DNA of 11,183 bases from Propionibacteriaceae bacterium. Its GTDB lineage: Bacteria; Actinomycetota; Actinomycetes; Propionibacteriales; Propionibacteriaceae. How positions within the stretch are numbered: position 1 is the first letter of the stretch; each line of letters starts with the position of its first letter. The position numbers were made by a program, and so were the translations under genes. Positions 1-4,989 of the stretch are shown one piece after another. The notes under the pieces are model-generated. The model was given only the letters and a program-made list of their open reading frames with translations, had not been told where the DNA came from and did not search any database. The stretch spans positions 1 through 11,183 of the forward strand of contig JAGXHS010000015.1 of NCBI GenBank assembly GCA_024636075.1, read 5' to 3'.

Positions 1-738
1 GAAGATCAGCACCACCAGCAGGCCCAGTGTCAACAAGGTCGCGAACAACCCGACGGTGTCGCCGGAGGACCCCTGGACGCTGAGCACCATGCCGAGACCG
101 GTGCCGCCCATCACCAGTTCGCCGACCACGGCTCCGGTGATGGACAAGGTGAAGCCATTGCGGATCCCGGTCAGGACCGCGGGCAGTGAGAGTGGCCACT
201 CGATGTGGCGCAACAACTGCCAGCCGTCCGCGCCGTCCAACTGGGCGGCCTCCAGAACATCTCGATCAAGCGTGCGCAGCCCCAACACCGCCGTCAACAC
301 CAGGGGAAAGAACACCAACAGGGCGCAGAGCAGCACCACCGGAGCAAGCCCGTAACCGACCCACAGGACCAACAGAGGAGCGAGCGCCACCGCCGGAATG
401 GCCTGTGAGGCTGCCAAGAAGGGATTCGTGGCCGCTTCGACCACCCCGTTGCGAGCGATCAGGTATCCCAGCGGCAGGGCAACGAGCAAGGCGACCAGAC
501 AACCCAGAGCAGCTTCACCCACAGTCACCGCAGTCCGCATCACCAGCTGCCCGCCGGTGATCTCGGTGATGAACCGCTGGAGCACGGCCATCGGCGACGG
601 GAGGATTGTGGGCGGTACCACCCCCACTGTGACGCTCAGCTGCCATCCGATCAGCACCACAGCACCCAAGACCAGCGGCGCCAGCAGGCGCAGCGTGGAC
701 CCGACGCGATTCTGCGGACGGATCGTCGATCTCGGCAC
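1..738 (-). CDS. ribX: ABC transporter permease, probable riboflavin uptake (RibX-like), 3' end outside window
   Basis: Inner-membrane permease of the binding-protein-dependent family (SsuC/TauC/ThiX type). The visible 246 residues start at GTG 738-736 (MPRSTIRPQNR), behind AGGAG at 753-749, about 10 bases upstream. A first membrane helix (about residues 17-38) is followed by the family's periplasmic segment with PPTILPSPMAVLQRF. Further helices follow, then the cytoplasmic EAA loop that contacts the ATPase, seen as LEAAQLDGADGWQLLRHIEWPLSLPAVLTG in two pieces around residues 162-190. The frame stays open to base 1; family members are about 250-270 residues, so little is missing. The FMN riboswitch directly upstream is the evidence for substrate: FMN-riboswitch-controlled permeases of this family are known as RibX, partner of the binding protein RibY. 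The ATPase and binding protein would lie beyond the left edge. Permease identity is firm; riboflavin as substrate is inferred from regulation, and the symbol rests on that. Confidence 0.85.
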   Translation of the reverse strand, partial: MPRSTIRPQNRVGSTLRLLAPLVLGAVVLIGWQLSVTVGVVPPTILPSPMAVLQRFITEITGGQLVMRTAVTVGEAALGCLVALLVALPLGYLIARNGVVEAATNPFLAASQAIPAVALAPLLVLWVGYGLAPVVLLCALLVFFPLVLTAVLGLRTLDRDVLEAAQLDGADGWQLLRHIEWPLSLPAVLTGIRNGFTLSITGAVVGELVMGGTGLGMVLSVQGSSGDTVGLFATLLTLGLLVVLIF

Positions 739-794
739 GGTGTCGTCACTCCTCTCGGTCCAGCGTGGACCGGGGGTGCAACACGAGACACCAT
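737..794 (-). promoter_or_regulatory. Candidate start-codon sequestering fold, riboswitch expression platform
   Basis: In the leader transcript AUGGUGUC (794-787) can pair over 8 bases, with one G-U, with GACACCGU (744-737), which includes the first two bases of the GUG start. Inside this stem lies a second perfect 7-bp hairpin, CGGTCCA (772-766) with TGGACCG (762-756) and a 3-base loop. The Shine-Dalgarno AGGAG (753-749) sits between the two. Together they would hide the start of the permease gene. Pairing is read directly from the sequence; that it is the OFF state of the riboswitch is inference. Confidence 0.5.
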
Positions 795-823
795 CCGCAA
801 CACAGTGCGGCACAGCGCATCGC

Positions 824-960
824 CGTGCGCCTCCCATCCGGACTTTCACCGTCGGTCCCGGAATTCCACCAAGTCAACCGAAGTCACAGCTGATCGCAGC
901 TGATCCCGCGGGTCGCGGACTGTCACCGCCGGTTCGGATTTTCACCGACCCCGGGGCACG
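824..960 (-). promoter_or_regulatory. FMN riboswitch (RFN element)
   Basis: Read on the minus strand from 960 down, the sequence carries the conserved RFN blocks in order: GGGGTCGGTGAAAATCCGAA, then ACCGGCGGTGACAGTCCGCG, then a variable arm, then TTGGTGGAATTCCGG, and finally GACGGTGAAAGTCCGGATGG with GAGG. The closing helix P1 is CGTGCCCC (960-953) against GGCGCACG (831-824), with one mismatch. The variable arm holds a small hairpin made from two CAGCTG copies around CGAT. Aptamers of this class bind FMN and repress downstream genes when FMN is high. The controlled gene is the permease at 1-738. No U-rich terminator follows, so control of translation start is more likely than premature termination. 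Confidence 0.96.
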
Positions 961-1151
961 TTGATTCTCTTTCCAGTCTAGACCCGCCCGCGCTGCGGTC
1001 CCGATGTTGCCGGCCACAGGCCTGTCCACCACTTCGGGATGCCCGTCCACAAACCGATGCAGCTCTCCGCGCCGGACCGAACCAGCCGGACATCATGACG
1101 GTGACCCAACGGGGGTCGGGCGCCGAGGCGCTGGCACGGGAAGGAACCCAC
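961..1151. other. Divergent intergenic region between the riboswitch and the pilin operon
   Basis: This stretch separates the start of the riboswitch transcript from the pilin gene. It holds the candidate -10 for the minus-strand transcript, a 10-bp perfect palindrome ACAGGCCTGT (1016-1025), and two related GTCCAC-containing elements, CCTGTCCACC (1021-1030) and CCCGTCCACAA (1042-1052), spaced 21 bp apart. I see no convincing TANNNT -10 for the pilin operon and no coding frame that looks real. Confidence 0.4.
968..980 (-). promoter_or_regulatory. Possible promoter -10 for the riboswitch-permease transcript
   Basis: On the minus strand TAGACT (980-975) fits the actinobacterial TANNNT -10 pattern. 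A start about 7 bases on, near 968, would put the RNA 5' end just ahead of the aptamer's P1 helix at 960. No convincing -35 hexamer is seen at the usual spacing, so the call rests on position and the -10 alone. Confidence 0.35.
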
Positions 1152-1391
1152 ATGTCAGAGATCATTCAGACCGGTCAACGACGACAACGCGACGAGACCA
1201 GCGACTGCTGCACCGCCGTCCGGCAGCGGCGGACCGAACGGGGCATGGCGACCGCCGAGTACGCCGTCGGCATCCTCGCCGCGGTGGCGCTCGCGCTGGT
1301 GCTGCTGAAGGTGTTCAACGACAACGCCTTCTTCTCCATCCTGCTCAAGGTTGTCGTGGGCATCATCGGCAAGATCAGCGGAATGCTGTGA
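1152..1391 (+). CDS. DUF4244 Flp-like pilin of the Tad locus
   Basis: A 79-residue probable structural subunit of the Tad pilus, DUF4244 family (Rv3656c type). The ATG at 1152 is preceded by AAGGAA at 1141-1146; an in-frame upstream ATG at 1095 lacks a ribosome site. Residues 1-31 form a basic leader ending RRTERG. MATAEY follows (32-37), matching the Flp prepilin site G|xxxxEY, with Glu at +5 and Tyr at +6. Cleavage would leave a 48-residue mature pilin: a hydrophobic helix (about 39-54), a short polar break (FNDNAF) and a second hydrophobic stretch (62-73). The tadE gene follows at once, in the order known from mycobacteria. The prepilin peptidase is not in this window. Pilin family assignment is strong; function as an assembled pilus in this organism is inferred. 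Confidence 0.9.
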   Translation: MSEIIQTGQRRQRDETSDCCTAVRQRRTERGMATAEYAVGILAAVALALVLLKVFNDNAFFSILLKVVVGIIGKISGML

Positions 1392-1393
1392 CG

Positions 1394-1792
1394 ATGTCCG
1401 GGGGCGTGGCCCCACCCGGGGTGGCAGCCACACCCCCGGACATCCGGAGCCTTGCCGCTCAGCCCAGAGGCATGGTCACCTCAGAACTGGCGGTGGCGCT
1501 GTTGGCGGTGGCGATGATCGCCGCATTCGGCTGTTGGACGGTCGGATTGGTGGCAGCTCAGAATCGGTGCGCCGACGTGGCGCATCAGATGGCACGCCAG
1601 ATTGCCCGCGGTGACGACGCTCAGAGCGATCGAATCCGCGCGGAGGCCCCTTCCGGATCCGTCGTCGACGTCCACAGGACACCCGAACAGGTGACGGTGC
1701 GGGTGTCTCGGCAACTGAGCTGGGGACGTCTCGGGCCGGTCGAGGTCCGTGGTTCGGCCGTAGCAGCGTGGGAGCCCGGTGTCGGGCCATGA
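1394..1792 (+). CDS. tadE: TadE family pseudopilin (Rv3655c type)
   Basis: A 132-residue minor pseudopilin of the Tad pilus. The N-terminal 26 residues are Pro/Ala-rich and end in QPRG. Then MVTSELAVALL gives a prepilin-type site G|xxxxE with Glu at +5 (residue 31), followed by one membrane helix (about 31-53). The remaining 80 residues form a soluble domain with the usual QNRCADVAHQMARQIARGD segment, which leads into predicted beta strands (VTVRVSRQL). The ATG at 1394 is two bases past the pilin stop. A GTG at 1388 is in frame, overlaps that stop as GTGA and has GGA five bases upstream, so it is an equally good start (134 residues). Either start implies coupling to pilin translation. Family assignment rests on the TadE-like helix and the locus order. 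Confidence 0.85.
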   Translation: MSGGVAPPGVAATPPDIRSLAAQPRGMVTSELAVALLAVAMIAAFGCWTVGLVAAQNRCADVAHQMARQIARGDDAQSDRIRAEAPSGSVVDVHRTPEQVTVRVSRQLSWGRLGPVEVRGSAVAAWEPGVGP

Positions 1793-2163
1793 GAAGTGAC
1801 CGTCCAGCACCCCTGGAGCGCGGCGTGGGCACCGTGCTCGCAGCCGCTGCCTTGCTGGTGATCACGATGGCGATCATCGTGGGCGTGTGGGCCACCGGTT
1901 GGATGGGTGCTCGGCAACGCGCCCAGCTCGCGGCTGACACCGCAGCACTGGCCGCCGTTTCGGCCAGAATTGAAGGGCTGGACCCGTGCGCTGCGGCCAG
2001 TCGCCTGGCCACCCGGAATGGCGCAGCACTGGTGTCGTGCGACGTCCTGGGGGATGCACGGGACATCGTGGCCACTGTCTCGGTGCGCGCAGACCTGACA
2101 CCGCAAGTGCCACGGGCACCCCGCAGCCTCACTGCCCGAGCGAGTGCAGGGACCAGCCAATGA
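1789..2163 (+). CDS. TadE-like protein, Rv3654c family (helicase/secretion neighbourhood)
   Basis: A 124-residue protein of the third pilin-like type in actinobacterial Tad loci. The ATG at 1789 overlaps the tadE stop (ATGA). A short basic start (MRSDRPAPLERG) leads into a membrane helix (about 16-38). After the helix comes GARQRAQLAADTAALAAVSAR (40-60; one residue over 20, so read it as GARQRAQLAAD then TAALAAVSAR), the hallmark of this family. Two cysteines, C67 (DPCAAASRLA) and C84 (ALVSCDV), sit at the positions usual for the family and could form a disulfide outside the membrane. Unlike pilin and TadE, the residue five after the RG is Leu, not Glu, so processing by a prepilin peptidase is uncertain. 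It is probably a minor pilin or assembly factor. Confidence 0.85.
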   Translation: MRSDRPAPLERGVGTVLAAAALLVITMAIIVGVWATGWMGARQRAQLAADTAALAAVSARIEGLDPCAAASRLATRNGAALVSCDVLGDARDIVATVSVRADLTPQVPRAPRSLTARASAGTSQ

Positions 2164-2345
2164 GAAGGATGACCCGATGGCGATGGCGCCGCAACTCGTG
2201 GTGCACCACACCGTCCCCGCCCCCAGTGCCCAGCGTGCGCTGCAGCCATCGTCGGCGTAAGCCGAATTCGATGCCCGCCACGCAAAGGGGCTCAGGTCCA
2301 CCGCGGCAACGATGGTTGGACGGACCCGGCACACTTGGTCCATGA
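2160..2345 (+). CDS. Small Arg/Trp-rich ORF linking the pilin genes to rhomboid (doubtful)
   Basis: A 61-residue open frame that begins with an ATGA overlap on the preceding stop (2160) and ends with an ATGA overlap on the rhomboid start (2342). It would fill the only sizeable gap in this operon. The product begins MRRMTRWRWRRNSW, is very basic, Pro/Ser-rich in the middle, and matches no family I recognise. It lacks a membrane helix. Against it: several rare codons (AGA, AGG, CGA), a composition typical of non-coding GC-rich DNA, and no independent ribosome site. It could be a coupling ORF, a real small basic protein, or simply the untranslated spacer. Confidence 0.3.
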   Translation: MRRMTRWRWRRNSWCTTPSPPPVPSVRCSHRRRKPNSMPATQRGSGPPRQRWLDGPGTLGP

Positions 2346-2989
2346 CCTCAAGCTTGGCAACCCGGCCACCACGACGCACACTGCGCGAACGGGTGACGAC
2401 ACCGACAGGCGCTCTGCTGACCGTGACAACGATGCTCGCGGTGCTCTGGCTGCTCGAGCTGGTCGACCAGCTCACTGGCAATGCCCTGGACACATGGGGC
2501 ATCACCACCCGTGATCCCGCAGACCTGGGATCGTTGGCCACGGCGCCCTTGGTGCACTACGGCTGGGACCATCTCATCGGCAACTCGCTGCCCTTTCTCG
2601 TCCTGGGCACGATCGTGTTGATCGGAGGAGTGCTGCGATGGGTCATCACAACGATCACCACAACGATCACTTCCGGTGGGGCCGCGTGGCTGTTCAGCGC
2701 CACCGGCACCATCACTGGCGGCGCCAGTGGGGTCATCTTCGGCTGGTTGACCTACGTCCTGGTTCGCGGAATATTCACCCGCAACGTGTGGCAGATCGTC
2801 ATCGGACTCGTGGTGTTGTTCTTCTACGGCGGCATGCTCGCAGGCATTCTGCCGGTGAGTAGCGGAGTCAGCTGGCAAGGACACCTGGGAGGTGCCGCCG
2901 GCGGCGTTCTGGCCGCGTGGCTGTTGCACGGGCGGGATCGACGCACTCCAGTCGTGAAAACCTCCCCGACGAGATCACTCGACCTCTGA
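2342..2989 (+). CDS. Rhomboid family intramembrane serine protease
   Basis: A 215-residue multi-pass membrane protease that cuts transmembrane segments of other proteins. The rhomboid landmarks are in order: HYGWDHLIGN (72-81), with the conserved His and Asn that line the active site; GGASGVIFG (126-134), with catalytic Ser129; and QGHLGGAAGG (179-188), with catalytic His181. About six hydrophobic segments are visible, and both ends are polar and basic. The ATG at 2342 (MTSSLATRP) forms ATGA with the stop of the preceding small ORF and has no clear Shine-Dalgarno of its own. That suggests coupled translation with the pilin genes. An in-frame ATG at 2312 is less likely. Residues 101-110 contain a Thr/Ile run (VITTITTTIT) encoded by a 12-bp tandem repeat. 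Substrate unknown; its place after the pilin-type genes makes a link to the pilus possible. Confidence 0.9.
   Translation: MTSSLATRPPRRTLRERVTTPTGALLTVTTMLAVLWLLELVDQLTGNALDTWGITTRDPADLGSLATAPLVHYGWDHLIGNSLPFLVLGTIVLIGGVLRWVITTITTTITSGGAAWLFSATGTITGGASGVIFGWLTYVLVRGIFTRNVWQIVIGLVVLFFYGGMLAGILPVSSGVSWQGHLGGAAGGVLAAWLLHGRDRRTPVVKTSPTRSLDL
2648..2671 (+). repeat. 12-bp tandem repeat inside the rhomboid gene
   Basis: Two copies of ACAACGATCACC (2648-2659 and 2660-2671; the last base differs) lie in frame and encode a repeated Thr-Thr-Ile-Thr. They fall about 20 residues before the catalytic serine, in a hydrophobic segment. An in-frame slippage duplication is the simplest explanation. Confidence 0.6.
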
Positions 2990-2990
2990 C

Positions 2991-3311
2991 ATGACTTGGT
3001 CGGACGTGCTCACCATCACGGCGGCGGGGCTGGTTGGGTTCGATCCGACAGGTGCAATCGTGGCAGCCGCCGCCATCTCACTCGGCGCCACACGGAGAGC
3101 CTTGGTGGCGTTGGCGGTGAGCTGTCTGGTCACGATCAGCATCGTGGGCACCACGGCGACGTGGATCGCTCGGGTGGGATTCGTCAGCTTGGACCCTTCG
3201 CGCTATCTGCCGCCGGCGCGCACCCTGCTCTACCTGGAAGCTGGCCTGGGCGTGATCCTGCTGGTCAAAGCGGTCCACAGGTTGGGAACCCTGCACCTGA
3301 GCGGCGTGTGA
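2991..3311 (+). CDS. Small membrane protein of unknown function
   Basis: A 106-residue protein starting at ATG 2991, one base after the rhomboid stop, so very likely the last gene of the same operon. It has three hydrophobic stretches: about 7-29 (with GFDPTGAIVAAAAIS), 36-60 and 78-94. A loop containing SLDPSRYLPPAR (66-77) lies between the second and third. The GFDP...GAIVAAAAISLGATRR start recalls the first helices of LysE/GAP-type membrane proteins, but the protein is much shorter than those and I cannot place it in a family. No catalytic motif is visible. Its tight spacing to rhomboid suggests a partner, a substrate or an unrelated passenger. Confidence 0.7.
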   Translation: MTWSDVLTITAAGLVGFDPTGAIVAAAAISLGATRRALVALAVSCLVTISIVGTTATWIARVGFVSLDPSRYLPPARTLLYLEAGLGVILLVKAVHRLGTLHLSGV

Positions 3312-3336
3312 CGGCCAGTGATTCTCGGCCAGTCAC
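3308..3336. terminator. Candidate bidirectional terminator between convergent Tad operons
   Basis: GTGAC-GGCC (3308-3316) pairs with GGCC-A-GTCAC (3327-3336): a 9-bp stem with a single bulged A and a 10-base loop. It overlaps the stop codon of the small membrane protein and fills most of the 28-base gap to the tadC stop. There is no U-tract on either strand, as is common in high-GC actinobacteria, so the strength of termination is uncertain. Confidence 0.5.
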
Positions 3337-3339
3337 GGT

Positions 3340-4125
3340 TCATCGCAGCAGGTCAGCCAGCAGCCCACCGATGATCGGCACAACCCCGGTCAACAGGAAT
3401 GCCGGCAGGAAGCACACCATCAGCGGGACCACCGCAGCTACACCCACTTGTCGCGCACTGAACAGTGCTTCCTGCTGACACACATCGCGTGCTTCTGCAG
3501 CATGTCGCCGCAGCAAATCCGCGAGTGCAGACCCATTGGCCACACCACGCGACACATCCCGCGCGACATCTCCCCAGACCGGGTCGGCGACGAGCGAGCG
3601 CCACGCCACCTCATCGGACACGCCGACCTCGACGCTCGCCGTGAGCTGACGCAAAACATCACCGGTGCTCGGATCACACACCCGCGAGACTTCGGACACC
3701 GCCAGCCGCAGCGGCGTTCCGGCGGTGAGTCCACCGGCAAGCAATTCCAGGGTGAGTGGCAGCCGGATTCGGTTTCGGCGTTGCTCATCCCGGCCGCGGG
3801 TTGCTTCCCGGCGCTTTGCCACCCACCCTCCAACAGTTCCGCCACAGAGCACCGAACCCAGCACCGGCAGCCACCCGGTGAGAGTGACCGACCCGACCAG
3901 AGCTCCAGAGGCACAGCCTGCGGCCACCGGAAGCGCCAGCAGTTCACGCTGCTGGGCGAGCTCGGACAACATCGAACGGGCGCCAAGGAGTGGACCGCCC
4001 CGGGCCTCGGCTGGAGCCGCCCCGTCGAAGAGTGCCATCCCCCGCAGACGCCGACGGCTCGGGTCCGGTGACGCCAACAACCAGGCTCCCCCGGCCGCAA
4101 GGACGACTGCACACCAGATCATCAT
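3340..4125 (-). CDS. tadC: TadC-like type II secretion system F family protein
   Basis: A 261-residue inner-membrane platform protein of the Tad machine. Its ATG (4125-4123) overlaps the tadB stop as ATGA; a longer in-frame start at 4221 would run far into tadB and is rejected. It begins with a membrane helix (2-18), has a hydrophobic hairpin at about 65-100, and then a cytoplasmic T2SSF-type helical domain (about 120-225). That domain is recognisable by LPLTLELLAGGLTAGTPLRLA and ARDVSRGVANGSALADLLRR. A final strongly hydrophobic helix (about 228-256) ends the protein. TadB and TadC together form the membrane base on which TadA drives pilin assembly. It is the last gene of the cpaE-tadA-tadB-tadC run and ends 28 bases from the convergent plus-strand operon. 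Confidence 0.9.
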   Translation of the reverse strand: MMIWCAVVLAAGGAWLLASPDPSRRRLRGMALFDGAAPAEARGGPLLGARSMLSELAQQRELLALPVAAGCASGALVGSVTLTGWLPVLGSVLCGGTVGGWVAKRREATRGRDEQRRNRIRLPLTLELLAGGLTAGTPLRLAVSEVSRVCDPSTGDVLRQLTASVEVGVSDEVAWRSLVADPVWGDVARDVSRGVANGSALADLLRRHAAEARDVCQQEALFSARQVGVAAVVPLMVCFLPAFLLTGVVPIIGGLLADLLR

Positions 4126-4979
4126 CGGGCACCCCGATCCACCTGATCGATCAGACGTTCGATCCACAGCAATCCGATCACCTCGAGACTCGCAGCAGCC
4201 AGCAAGGAGGCTTGGCCCCACGGAGTGCCGAAGAGAAAGCCGAGTGGATCGGCACCCACCACGATGCCCATCAGTACTCCGATCACCGGAAGTAGGCCTA
4301 TCATCCGACTGCTGGCACGGGGTCCGGCAAGCTCCTGCAGCACAGCCCCCCGGGCCACCTCGTCGGCCCGCATACCGTCAGCGATCCGGATCACCAGGTC
4401 ACCAATCGGCGCCCCCGTCCGCTCCGACAGCTCCCACGCCATCGCCAGCTGCCCCAGGGCTTCGGCGCCTGGTGTGCTGGCCGCCGCTCGCATCGCGCCG
4501 GCAGCATCGCCACCTATCGCCTGGGTCGCAGCTGCCTGCTCCAACGACGGACATTCCTCGGCGACGCTCGCCAAGACCTGTGCCGGAATCCGTCCGATGC
4601 GCAATTCACCCGCCACCAACTCCGCCGCCCGGACACTGCTGGCCCGGTGTTCCGCCTCACGTCGACGCCAGACACGAAGGCGCGCCAACCGCCAGCCACC
4701 GGCACACAGAGTGGCTCCGGCGAGCGTCGGTGCGACTGCTTCGCTTCCAGCCACCAACCACGCCACCAACCACGCAGCTCCTCCGATGGCGGCGAACTGC
4801 CGCCATCCCGGGGACCGTCCCGTCTCCCCTCCGGCGGACGCGCGGGCGAGTGTGACGGGCATGCCGCAACGCCGGGTTTCCGTGCCGTCGGCAGGCAGTG
4901 CCCGCAACCGCGACATGGACGGGTTCCCGAACAGCAACAGCGTCGCCACCACTGCCAGGCACACGGCCACGATGGTCAC
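4122..4979 (-). CDS. tadB: TadB-like type II secretion system F family protein
   Basis: A 285-residue inner-membrane platform protein and partner of TadC. It starts at GTG 4979-4977, ten bases after the tadA stop; an ATG overlapping that stop hits a stop after five codons. One helix at the very start (1-17) and a pair at about 62-98 precede the cytoplasmic T2SSF domain (about 117-225). The domain has AELVAGELRIGRIPAQVLAS and AWELSERTGAPIGDLV, the usual TadB core pattern. Two hydrophobic segments at 227-250 and 256-273 close the protein. Its stop overlaps the tadC start. Family assignment is clear; the TadB versus TadC label follows gene order, as in Rv3658c-Rv3657c. Confidence 0.9.
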   Translation of the reverse strand: MTIVAVCLAVVATLLLFGNPSMSRLRALPADGTETRRCGMPVTLARASAGGETGRSPGWRQFAAIGGAAWLVAWLVAGSEAVAPTLAGATLCAGGWRLARLRVWRRREAEHRASSVRAAELVAGELRIGRIPAQVLASVAEECPSLEQAAATQAIGGDAAGAMRAAASTPGAEALGQLAMAWELSERTGAPIGDLVIRIADGMRADEVARGAVLQELAGPRASSRMIGLLPVIGVLMGIVVGADPLGFLFGTPWGQASLLAAASLEVIGLLWIERLIDQVDRGAR

Positions 4980-4989
4980 CGCGGACTGC

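Noticed and set aside
887..905. Tandem CAGCTGATC direct repeat between the riboswitch blocks
   Set aside because: It lies in the variable arm of the FMN aptamer; because CAGCTG is self-complementary, the two copies simply form the arm's small hairpin.
1016..1025. Perfect palindrome ACAGGCCTGT as an operator
   Set aside because: Only 10 bp, with no extension on either flank and no second copy in the window; expected by chance in GC-rich DNA, so it is mentioned only in the intergenic description.
1476..2541. Long minus-strand open frames opposite the tadE genes and rhomboid
   Set aside because: Products are Arg/Ser/Pro-rich with no motif, whereas the plus-strand genes have membrane helices, family signatures and overlapping starts and stops.
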